This document shows, piece after piece, positions 42,833 through 49,370 of a stretch of 49,370 bases of DNA. The stretch spans positions 1 to 49,370 of the forward strand of contig NZ_BMFR01000023.1 in assembly GCF_014638995.1 (NCBI RefSeq). The letters run 5' to 3'. The translations under genes and the position numbers were made by a program. Numbering within the stretch: position 1 is the first letter of the stretch; the number at the start of each line of letters is the position of its first letter. Below the pieces are notes generated by a model, which was not told the origin of the DNA, did not search any database, and saw nothing but the letters and a program-made list of their open reading frames with translations. The stretch comes from Virgibacillus oceani. Lineage in GTDB: Bacteria > Bacillota > Bacilli > Bacillales > Amphibacillaceae.

Positions 42833-43075
42833 GTTTGATAATTTATTTACTGGAGAAATTTAGTCATTTAGATGTTCACTTAAGGTACTGCGCTGGACAA
42901 TGAGTACTTAGGGAACGATACATCACACGAAGAAAAGGGTGTAGTATTTCAAGGAGCCACCGCCTATAAGCCTGGCAAAATCACTTAAAGTGCAGATTTA
43001 TTTATTGCAAAAACACCTAAAAACGAATAATATAGTAAATGTTGATTTTAAGATTCGGAAAGCAAGGTGTAATAT
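42833..43075 (+). promoter_or_regulatory. pbuG upstream region with PurBox-like pair
   Basis: No purine riboswitch is seen. Two inverted motifs, AAACGAATAAT (43021) and AAGATTCGGAA (43050), resemble PurBoxes (CCGAAC cores with one change) at the usual spacing. The first overlaps a possible -10 (TTGCAA 43005, 17 bases, TAATAT). Confidence 0.4.
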
Positions 43076-44365
43076 ATGAATAAATTTTTCGGTTTAAAAC
43101 AAAATAACACGAATATCCGAACAGAGTTACTAGCCGGGACTACTACATTTTTAACGATGGTATATATTATCATCGTAAATCCTGTCATACTCCATTCGGC
43201 AGGTGTTCCGTTTGATCAGGTGTTTATGGCTACTGTTATCTCTGCAGTTGTCGGAACACTTTACATGGCGTTTTTTGCTAATTATCCAATTGCGATTGCT
43301 CCTGGAATGGGGATGAATGCGTATTTCGCCAGTGTTGTTGCAACACAAGGTTTATCCTATCAAGTTATTTTTGGGACAGTATTTATAGCGGGTATTGCTT
43401 TTATTTTATTGAGTCTCACTACTTTGCGAGAAACATTAATAGAGGCAATTCCAGCTTCATTAAAATTTGGAATTACCTCTGGAATAGGACTGTTTATTGC
43501 ATTTTTAGGATTAAAGATGTCTGGAATTGTTGTGCCAAATGAAGCAAACATGGTCGGGTTTGGCGATTTGCATGCACCAGTAACGGTTTTAACATTAGCC
43601 GGATTATTCATTACATTAATATTAATGACTTGGAATGTAAAAGGTGCATTATTTCTAGGCATGATTATAACAGGGATGATTGGCTTTTTCACTGGTCAAT
43701 TACAGTTTGATGGTGTTATGTCAGCACCTCCGGCTCCAATTTTCTTTGATATCGATGTAGCTGGAGTATTCAGTAATGGACTTTACACGGTTGTATTCGC
43801 ATTTTTACTTGTTACAATTTTTGATACGACAGGAACATTAATTGGCGTTTCGGAACAGGCTGGATTTATGAAAAATGGGAAGCTGCCTCGTGCTAAATCA
43901 GCTCTAATGGCAGATGCAGCCGCAACTACTGTTGGATCTATGTTTGGGACAAGTCCTTCAACCGCATATATCGAATCAACATCCGGTGTAGCTGCAGGGG
44001 GAAGAACGGGGCTAACCTCAGTGGTTGTAGCAGTATTGTTCGGTCTATCCATCTTCTTTACACCAATTATCGGTGCTATTTCAAATTTATCAGCAATTAC
44101 TGCACCTGTTCTTATCATTGTTGGCTGTTTTATGATGGAAGGGCTGGCAAGGATTGATTGGAAAACATTTGATGAAGCATTTCCAGCATTTGCAATCATT
44201 TTGACAATGCCATTGACATCCAGTATTGCAACAGGTATTTCAATCGGTTTTATTACGTATCCACTGCTTAAATTGGTCAGTGGCAAGGGGAAAGATGTAC
44301 ACTGGATTTTATATTTATTTGGAGTGATTTTTGTTTTGCAGATGATATTTTTTCCAGCACATTAA
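43076..44365 (+). CDS. pbuG: Hypoxanthine/guanine permease (NCS2, AzgA type)
   Basis: Proton-coupled purine base importer with 12-14 membrane helices, 429 residues. AzgA-family features are clear: the N-terminal EllAGtTTFLTMVYIIIVNP, IAPGMGMNAYF (substrate-binding helix), FVFLLVTIFDTTGTLIG-like FAFLLVTIFDTTGTLIGV, and FGTSPSTAYIESTSGVAAGGRTG split across helices 9-10. It is monocistronic, ended by a terminator. With rbs and nupC it indicates salvage of nucleoside parts. Guanine versus adenine preference is not certain from sequence. Confidence 0.9.
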   Translation: MNKFFGLKQNNTNIRTELLAGTTTFLTMVYIIIVNPVILHSAGVPFDQVFMATVISAVVGTLYMAFFANYPIAIAPGMGMNAYFASVVATQGLSYQVIFGTVFIAGIAFILLSLTTLRETLIEAIPASLKFGITSGIGLFIAFLGLKMSGIVVPNEANMVGFGDLHAPVTVLTLAGLFITLILMTWNVKGALFLGMIITGMIGFFTGQLQFDGVMSAPPAPIFFDIDVAGVFSNGLYTVVFAFLLVTIFDTTGTLIGVSEQAGFMKNGKLPRAKSALMADAAATTVGSMFGTSPSTAYIESTSGVAAGGRTGLTSVVVAVLFGLSIFFTPIIGAISNLSAITAPVLIIVGCFMMEGLARIDWKTFDEAFPAFAIILTMPLTSSIATGISIGFITYPLLKLVSGKGKDVHWILYLFGVIFVLQMIFFPAH

Positions 44366-44383
44366 AGAGTTATAAAAGTTGAA

Positions 44384-44415
44384 AGATCACGGTTATCCAT
44401 ACCGTGGTCTTTTTC
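44384..44415 (+). terminator. pbuG terminator
   Basis: AGATCACGGT pairs with ACCGTGgTCT over a seven-base loop, then TTTTT. Confidence 0.88.
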
Positions 44416-44535
44416 AATTGCATAGGAACATTTGACGAGAATCAGGTGGTCGTAAAGCTTGATGTTCTGCTTGAGTCTTTATGTTAAAACGATACGTAAT
44501 AGGGAACATTAAATGCAGCGAGGAAAAATTTCCAC

Positions 44536-44564
44536 TTGCAAGACGTCAGACAACCTGGTACAAT
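44536..44564 (+). promoter_or_regulatory. nupC promoter
   Basis: TTGCAA, 17 bases, TACAAT (44559-44564); start expected near 44571. Confidence 0.68.
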
Positions 44565-44585
44565 CACTTGTGGAATCGATAATAT

Positions 44586-44599
44586 TGTAAGCATTTACA
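44586..44599 (+). promoter_or_regulatory. cre-like operator (CcpA) downstream of the nupC promoter
   Basis: TGTAAGCATTTACA matches the 14-bp catabolite-responsive pattern except for A instead of G at the central CG. Its position at about +16 to +29 would let bound CcpA block transcription, giving glucose repression of nucleoside uptake. Confidence 0.55.
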
Positions 44600-44632
44600 A
44601 TGGGAAATGAAAATTAAAGGGAGGCTTCATCC

Positions 44633-45823
44633 GTGGATATTCTTCTAGGAATTGTTGCAATCATTGTTGTCCTCGGGCTGGCATTTTTAATGTCTAATGA
44701 TAAAAAGAATATAAATTATAAAGGCATTATCGTTATGTTAGTTGGACAGTTTTTAGTAACTTGGTTCATGTTTAGTACAGAAATAGGAAAAGATATTATT
44801 AATGGTATTTCCGCTGGTTTTAACAAGTTAATTGAGTTTGGTTCAGAAGGTATAAATTTCATTGTTGGCGGGATAGCAGTTAAAGAAGGTGGAAGTGTAT
44901 TCTTCTTTGATGTGTTACTTTTAATAATCTTTTTCTCAACAATCCTGTCCGTGTTGACATATTTAAAAATTTTGCCAATAATTATAAAGTATTTTGGCGG
45001 ATTTTTATCAAAAATAACAGGATTACCAAAGGTCGAATCATTTAATGCGGTAAACAGTATCTTTTTTGGACAATCAGAGGCACTGCTTGCAATTAAAACA
45101 CAGTTTCATCATTTAGATAAAAATCGTTTATATATCGTTAGTGCGTCTGCAATGGGATCAGTTTCAGCATCAATTGTTGGTGCATATATTCAGATACTGC
45201 CGCCTGAATATGTATTAGTTGCCCTACCATTAAACATGTTTAGTGCATTAATGATTGCGTCTGTTATCGCACCAGTACGTGTTCCAAAAGAGGAAGATCA
45301 TGTTGACATAAAAGACGTTTCCCAGGATAAAAGTATTTTTGAAGCGATGGGAAATGGGGCACTTGATGGTGGTAAAATAGCACTAATCGTTGCTGCTATG
45401 CTGGTTGCATTTATCGCATCTCTAAATCTGGTTAATTGGCTAATCCAGTTTGTTTTTGCAGGTGTTACATTGCAAGAAATCCTAGGTTATATTCTATCTC
45501 CAATTGGTATATTAATGGGGATTTCACCTGGAGAAGTAATAAAAGCTGGTGGAATCATGGGTACGAAAATTGTTACAAACGAATTTGTTGCAATGCTTGA
45601 GTTCCAAAAAATTCTTGGCGGTATGTCAGAGAAGACAATCGGAATCGTATCTGTTTTCTTAACAAGCTTTGCTAACTTCTCATCAATTGGGATTATCGCT
45701 GGATCTGTACAAGCTATTGATAGTAAAAAAGCAGTTGCTGTATCAAAATTTGGTATGAAGCTTCTTATCGGTGCAACCTTAGCATCTATTTTGTCTGCGA
45801 CCGTTGCAGGAATATTTTTATAA
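44633..45823 (+). CDS. nupC: Concentrative nucleoside transporter (NupC/CNT family)
   Basis: Proton- or sodium-coupled nucleoside importer with about ten helices, 396 residues, the size of B. subtilis NupC. Family motifs: VESFNAVNSIFFGQSEA (substrate site), SASAMGSVSASIVGAY, NEFVAMLEFQ and TSFANFSSIGIIAGS. GTG start with GGGAGG upstream. The upstream region has a sigma-A promoter and a cre-like site. It ends at a strong terminator and is monocistronic. In B. subtilis the homologue sits in a dra-nupC-pdp operon; the catabolic partners are missing here. Confidence 0.92.
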   Translation: MDILLGIVAIIVVLGLAFLMSNDKKNINYKGIIVMLVGQFLVTWFMFSTEIGKDIINGISAGFNKLIEFGSEGINFIVGGIAVKEGGSVFFFDVLLLIIFFSTILSVLTYLKILPIIIKYFGGFLSKITGLPKVESFNAVNSIFFGQSEALLAIKTQFHHLDKNRLYIVSASAMGSVSASIVGAYIQILPPEYVLVALPLNMFSALMIASVIAPVRVPKEEDHVDIKDVSQDKSIFEAMGNGALDGGKIALIVAAMLVAFIASLNLVNWLIQFVFAGVTLQEILGYILSPIGILMGISPGEVIKAGGIMGTKIVTNEFVAMLEFQKILGGMSEKTIGIVSVFLTSFANFSSIGIIAGSVQAIDSKKAVAVSKFGMKLLIGATLASILSATVAGIFL

Positions 45824-45830
45824 GAAATGG

Positions 45831-45858
45831 AAGAACCGCCATGTTGGGCGGTTCTTTT
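45831..45858 (+). terminator. nupC terminator
   Basis: AAGAACCGCC pairs with GGCGGTTCTT over a six-base loop, then TTGTTG. Confidence 0.85.
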
Positions 45859-45979
45859 GTTGTAGGGCATTATAGATTAGGCAAGAGAGCAGAAACATCG
45901 GCAGGAGAGCAGGAAGAGCTTGAAAATCTGCCCTTTCCCACCAAATTATGCTATCATGAAGAAAATGAGGTGTGATCAT

Positions 45980-46270
45980 GTGTTAACCAAGAGGTGCAGT
46001 AATTGTGATAATAAATTTTCGTTTACTTTCCTGATGAAGCAGGGTAATTTTAATCATGTTACTTGTCCGCATTGTTCAGCCAATTTACGCCCCACGGGAT
46101 TTTCTAAAGTACTCTTCACAGTAATATGCATTGTTCCATTAATAGCTTTGCGAAATACATTTACGCTCAATTGGGTAATGATGATTATTTGGGTACTCTT
46201 GTGTATCTTTGTATTACAGCCATTTGTTTACAGATACGAGTTAACTAAAAAGCAAATTAAAACTCACTAG
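45980..46270 (+). CDS. Zinc-ribbon membrane protein (TIGR04104-like)
   Basis: A 96-residue protein with an N-terminal zinc ribbon (Cys6-x2-Cys9 ... Cys29-x2-Cys32, in CSNCDNKF and CPHCSANL) and two C-terminal membrane helices (about 43-62 and 66-85). GTG 45980 is chosen because GAGGTG lies seven bases upstream; the longer frame from 45920 adds a proline-rich stretch with no RBS. Short Bacillus proteins with this order are named putative zinc-finger proteins of the TIGR04104 family. Function unknown. Confidence 0.75.
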   Translation: MLTKRCSNCDNKFSFTFLMKQGNFNHVTCPHCSANLRPTGFSKVLFTVICIVPLIALRNTFTLNWVMMIIWVLLCIFVLQPFVYRYELTKKQIKTH

Positions 46271-46288
46271 TGCTGCTAGTGAGTTTTT
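46258..46288. terminator. Bidirectional terminator between zinc-ribbon and MATE genes
   Basis: AAAACTCACTAG pairs with CTAGTGAGTTTT over a four-base loop; it includes both stop codons. Confidence 0.88.
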
Positions 46289-47646
46289 ACTGCTTTATCA
46301 ATTCGCATATATTTTTTCTGTATATACAATAGCCGTAACAACAATGCTATTGCACCACAGCTTAAGCCAACAATGATTCCTACCCAATAGCCAAATGGTT
46401 CCAATGCAGTATAATTAGCTAGCAGCCATCCGGTAGGCAATCCAATAATCCAATAGGAAACCAGCGCCATAATTAATGTTATATTTACATCCTTATAGCC
46501 ACGTAATGCTCCTTGTATTGGTGCACCGAATGCATCTGCCAATTGGAAGAAAATTGCATAATATATAAAATGCTTTGTAAGCTCAATTACTTCAGGGTTT
46601 GAGTTATACAGCGCTGCAACCGTGTCATTGAATACATATAAAACGAGGCCGGCAAATGCTGCGATAAACAATCCTCCGCTTATTCCAATGTATCCATACG
46701 TTCTGGCATCCGCAAATCGTTTTCCGCCGATTTCAAAGCCAATAGCAATCGTTAACGCCATCCCTACACTTAGTGGAATCATGTACAATAGGGAAGCGAA
46801 ATTGATTGCTGCTTGATGGGCCGCAATCGTATATGTGCTGTATACACTCATCAGTAATGTTACTGCAGAAAATATACTTGTTTCAAAGAATATCGCAAAG
46901 CCAATCGGAATTCCAATTTTCAATTGTTCCAACCATGCTTTTAATGATGGTTTGACCCAATTTGAAAAAACACGATATCCGCTAAATGGGCGTATCTTGT
47001 AAATAACGGCTAAAGCAATTCCGCAAACTAACCAATACGTAATCGCTGTTGCAATACCTGATCCAACTCCCCCAAAAGCCGGTACACCAAATTTTCCAAA
47101 GATGAAAATGTAGTTAAATAATATATTTAGTGGTAAGGAAGTTAAAATGATAAGCATTGATATACGTGTTTGACCAAGCGCATCAATAAAGCATCTTAGA
47201 GTATTAAAAATGAATAATGGTACAATTCCAGTTACCAGCCATATAAGATAAAATTTTGCGGTGTGTCTTACTTCCGTTTCCAAGTCCATTGCCTGTAAAA
47301 TAGGGTTAAGCAAAATCGCCCCTACCGCTGTGACAAACAATGCAAGTGCGATTGCTAGATAGATTCCCTGCTGCACCTTTTTTGGTATTTCTTCATCTGA
47401 CTTTGCACCAATTAATTGCGCAACAATAGGGGTTATGGCGAGCAGTATACCGTTAATTCCTGTGAAAATCGGAACCCAAAGACTTGAACCTATCGCGACA
47501 CCGGCAAGATCCTGTGCACCCGCTTGTCCAGACATAACCGTGTCAAAAAAGTTCATTAAATACATACTAATTTGGGTAATAAGAATAGGAATTAAAATGA
47601 TAGAAAATAGCTTTAGTTTTTCTTTTAATGTCGTTGTTTCATACAT
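46276..47646 (-). CDS. MATE-family multidrug efflux transporter (NorM-like)
   Basis: Cation-coupled exporter, 456 residues with twelve membrane helices in two related halves. MATE features: FFDTVMSGQAGAQDLAGVAIGSSLW and GINGILLAITPIVAQLIGA in the first half; AAHQAAINFASLLYMIPLSVGMALTIAIGFEIGG (split across helices 7-8) and GALRGYKD in the second. On the minus strand the RBS is AGGAAGAG. It is divergent from murG across 118 bases with a conspicuous inverted repeat. The substrate is presumably cationic drugs; not specified by sequence. Confidence 0.9.
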   Translation of the reverse strand: MYETTTLKEKLKLFSIILIPILITQISMYLMNFFDTVMSGQAGAQDLAGVAIGSSLWVPIFTGINGILLAITPIVAQLIGAKSDEEIPKKVQQGIYLAIALALFVTAVGAILLNPILQAMDLETEVRHTAKFYLIWLVTGIVPLFIFNTLRCFIDALGQTRISMLIILTSLPLNILFNYIFIFGKFGVPAFGGVGSGIATAITYWLVCGIALAVIYKIRPFSGYRVFSNWVKPSLKAWLEQLKIGIPIGFAIFFETSIFSAVTLLMSVYSTYTIAAHQAAINFASLLYMIPLSVGMALTIAIGFEIGGKRFADARTYGYIGISGGLFIAAFAGLVLYVFNDTVAALYNSNPEVIELTKHFIYYAIFFQLADAFGAPIQGALRGYKDVNITLIMALVSYWIIGLPTGWLLANYTALEPFGYWVGIIVGLSCGAIALLLRLLYIQKKYMRIDKAVKTH

Positions 47647-47721
47647 AATACTCTTCCTTTTTTTATGTTTTTCTAATAGGATAGAGAAGATAATTCATTC
47701 TAAAGGGTTATAAAAGCAATT

Positions 47722-47740
47722 ATACCGTTTTATACGGTAT
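47722..47740. promoter_or_regulatory. 19-bp inverted repeat between MATE gene and murG
   Basis: ATACCGT-TTTAT-ACGGTAT, a perfect 7-bp inverted repeat with a 5-base spacer, 25 bases before the murG start. It resembles a dimeric repressor operator (TetR, MarR or GntR type), and it could control either divergent gene. Confidence 0.55.
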
Positions 47741-47764
47741 TAAGATAGAAAGGAATTTTATTTA

Positions 47765-48835
47765 ATGAAAAAGAAACGTATTCTTTTTACTGGTGGTGGA
47801 ACTGCTGGTCATGTGATTGTGAATTTGGCTTTAATTCCAGTATTTCAAAATGAAGGATGGGAAATCGATTATATTGGTTCAGAAAATGGTATCGAACGTA
47901 AATTAATTGAGCAATTAGAAAATGTAACCTATTACCCTATCTCAACAGGTAAACTCCGCCGTTACATCTCAAAGGAAAATATAAAAGACCCGTTTAAAGT
48001 AGTAAAGGGAACGATGCAGGCATGGCGTATAATTGGTAAGCGCAAGCCTTCCATTATATTCTCAAAGGGCGGTTTTGTTTCTGTACCTGTTATAATGGCA
48101 GCTAAAATGCGCAGCGTTCCGGCAATAATTCATGAATCAGATTATACACCCGGTCTTGCAAACAAGCTGGCAATTCCGTTAGCAAGAAAAGTATTAGCAA
48201 CCTTTCCAGAAACGATGCAATATTTACCGGAAGAAAAAGCTGAATATGTTGGTGCTGTCATTCGTGAAGAGTTGTTCCAAGGTGATCGTGACAAGGGTCT
48301 TGCGCTTTGTGGCTTTAACCATGTAAAGCCTGTGCTGCTCATTATGGGTGGAAGTGGAGGCTCTGAAAAAATTAATGAAACTGTTCGCTCAAGCCTGGAC
48401 GAACTATTGACAGTTTTTCAAGTTGTCCACATTTGTGGAAATGGGAAAGTAGACGATACGATTAATCGGGTAGGATATACACAATTTGAATATGTAAATG
48501 AAGCGTTAAAAGATATTTTAGCTGCAACTGACTTAGTGTTGTCTCGTGCCGGATCCAATGCTATATTTGAATTTTTGGCATTACAGAAACCGATGCTGCT
48601 GATTCCATTGTCTAAAGAGGCAAGCAGGGGTGACCAGATTATTAACGCAGAATCGTTTGCGGAAAAACAGTATGCAAGTGTTTTAGAAGAGGAAGCTTTG
48701 ACGCGAGATAGCTTAGTAAAAGAAGTGTTCAAGCTTAAGGAACGTGCACCAATTATGAGAGATCATATGAAAAAGTATCAAAGTGAAAAAGCAAAAGAGC
48801 GTGTGATTGAAATCATAAAAGAAACGGGTAAATAG
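47765..48835 (+). CDS. murG: MurG: undecaprenyl-PP-MurNAc-pentapeptide GlcNAc transferase
   Basis: Adds GlcNAc to lipid I to make lipid II at the inner face of the membrane. The 356-residue GT-B protein has the N-terminal G-loop TGGGTAGHV, the acceptor-side IIHESDYTPGLANKLA, the second G-loop MGGSGGSEKIN, and the donor-site SRAGSNAIFEFLALQKP and SRGDQIINAESFA. It matches the Staphylococcus-type MurG (NLALIP, YPISTGKLRRYIS) more than the one inside Bacillus dcw clusters. No dcw genes are adjacent, so it is a stand-alone gene and the genome may carry a second murG elsewhere. Confidence 0.93.
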   Translation: MKKKRILFTGGGTAGHVIVNLALIPVFQNEGWEIDYIGSENGIERKLIEQLENVTYYPISTGKLRRYISKENIKDPFKVVKGTMQAWRIIGKRKPSIIFSKGGFVSVPVIMAAKMRSVPAIIHESDYTPGLANKLAIPLARKVLATFPETMQYLPEEKAEYVGAVIREELFQGDRDKGLALCGFNHVKPVLLIMGGSGGSEKINETVRSSLDELLTVFQVVHICGNGKVDDTINRVGYTQFEYVNEALKDILAATDLVLSRAGSNAIFEFLALQKPMLLIPLSKEASRGDQIINAESFAEKQYASVLEEEALTRDSLVKEVFKLKERAPIMRDHMKKYQSEKAKERVIEIIKETGK

Positions 48836-49005
48836 ACATTATGGGATAAAGCAGCACCATTAAAAAAGGGACTGGGACATAACTAAAACGTTGGCTCAAA
48901 AGAAGAACAATTACAGAATAAAATGGGTAGAACGTTACGTTTTCCACGGCAGGATCTTAATATGTAGTTGACGTAAACTGCGACGTAATATTCTCGGGTC
49001 GCCGT

Positions 49006-49129
49006 CCGGGATCGCTGCGGGCGGATGCGCACCTTAGGGCACGGCCTCAGCCTCCTCGAGAAAACCACTCTTTGGTGTCTTCGGACTCGTGCTTTTCTGA
49101 GCAGGAGTCACCGCCCGCAGCGATGCCGG
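49006..49129 (+). repeat. Palindromic intergenic repeat, copy B (different outer stem)
   Basis: Bounded by CCGGGATCGCTGCGGGCGG and CCGCCCGCAGCGATGCCGG, which pair over about 19 bases. The inner blocks GGGCGG, CCTCCTCG and CAGGAGTCACCG are shared with copy A, but the outer stem sequence differs while pairing is kept. Confidence 0.82.
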
Positions 49130-49245
49130 ACTAGTGAAGTGGAATTAATATTATCGGTACATGCATAGATTGTAATTATTAAATATAAAGTATCTATAAT
49201 ATCTTTAAGAAATCATGATTACGTTATAAATACACTTACTAGCAG

Positions 49246-49303
49246 CCCGTATACACGGAGACTCCTGTGGGAGATGAGGCATCGGTGAGACCCCGGAGCG
49301 CGT
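49246..49303 (+). repeat. Palindromic intergenic repeat, copy C, truncated by an IS
   Basis: Matches copy A (reverse complement) from CCCGTATACACGGAG to CCCCGGAGYGCGT, with identity lost exactly where the IS-like end begins at 49304. Confidence 0.85.
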
Positions 49304-49370
49304 TGCACTGGCCCCCAATTGTTGGACACTCAACTGACAAATGGGGGTGCTTTGATGAACAAATTTACAT
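49304..49370 (+). mobile_element. Left end of an IS3-family-like insertion sequence (partial)
   Basis: TGCACTGGCCCCCAATTGTT resembles the TG...CCCCCAA terminal repeats of IS3/IS150-group elements. It is followed 50 bases on by GGGGGTG and ATG 49355 (MNKFT...), the usual place and opening of the OrfA helix-turn-helix protein. Only five codons are inside the window. It interrupts the palindromic repeat copy C. Confidence 0.65.

Larger units (their letters stand above)
48836..49303. other. Repeat-rich intergenic region
   Basis: No gene. It holds the string GGGACTGGGACATAAC (about 48868), the ACGTAAACTGCGACGTAA motif (48971-48988), a complete palindromic element (49006-49129) and a truncated one (49246-49303). 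The order motif-then-element parallels, in inverted orientation, the region at 23202-23471. Confidence 0.75.

Noticed and set aside
42833..43075. Purine riboswitch before pbuG
   Set aside because: Searched by eye for the paired loops and core; not found.
48883..49068. Minus-strand open frame across the motif and repeat copy B
   Set aside because: Repeat-derived, Arg/Cys-rich, no RBS.
1..49370. CRISPR array or prophage
   Set aside because: No regularly spaced direct repeats of 25-40 bases and no phage structural genes; the only tandem array has a 21-base period without spacers.

Overview
The window is chromosomal DNA from a low-GC, endospore-forming member of the Bacillaceae. Evidence for this is a CsgA-type forespore protein, a Spo0E-like phosphatase, an Fnr with the Bacillus C-terminal cysteine spacing, a T-box leader, strong AGGAGG ribosome binding sites and the odhAB pair. 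Gene content and intergenic repeats look closest to the Oceanobacillus/Virgibacillus/Lentibacillus group; that placement is inference.

Layout. 1-3050: end of a ribose-type ABC importer (5'-disrupted rbsA, rbsC, rbsB). 3050-8450: mostly small genes (membrane proteins, spore proteins, a lipoprotein, a Spo0E-like phosphatase) around an acyl-CoA synthetase, plus a candidate structured RNA at 6860-7054. 8454-13985: carbonic anhydrase, a base-excision-repair pair (Fpg/Nei-like glycosylase and endonuclease IV), a DMT-type exporter, a histidine phosphatase that appears to start at AUA, and a deoxyinosine glycosylase. 13986-15457: no long gene, but two RNA-based systems: a probable type I toxin-antitoxin locus and a tRNA-Met-type T-box leader. 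The T-box precedes a SAM hydroxide adenosyltransferase family gene. 16518-26370: an M20 amidohydrolase, then a sensor kinase, response regulator, ABC ATPase and two permeases in the order of the linearmycin-resistance operon lnrJKLMN, followed by a YhgE/Pip-type membrane protein and a DinB-like protein. 26562-32249: alpha/beta hydrolase, S9 peptidase, small P-loop kinase, D-amino-acid transaminase and Fnr. 32474-38308: tRNA-Gly, an ABC-class ATPase of unknown role, queG, ogt, a 21-bp tandem repeat, an amidase-domain protein, trmL and a 32-residue membrane peptide. 38664-48835: odhA-odhB, a hypoxanthine/guanine permease, a CNT nucleoside transporter, a zinc-ribbon membrane protein, a MATE exporter and a stand-alone murG. 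48836-49370: palindromic repeats, the last one cut by the left end of an IS3-like element running off the window.

How parts work together. The rbs, pbuG and nupC genes import ribose, purine bases and nucleosides. odhAB is a central TCA step. The glycosylases, endonuclease IV and Ogt form an unusually dense set of base-damage repair genes. Several regulatory sites are visible: a class II Fnr box centred about -41.5 of fnr itself, a cre-like site just downstream of the nupC promoter, a pair of PurBox-like motifs before pbuG, an inverted repeat between the MATE gene and murG, and a 12-bp palindrome before the lnrLMN-like genes.

The most novel-looking items are the type I toxin-antitoxin locus at 14123-14540, the Met T-box/SAM-hydrolase unit at 15071-16315, the AUA start at 12876, the unassigned structured RNA near 6900 and the compound palindromic repeat family.
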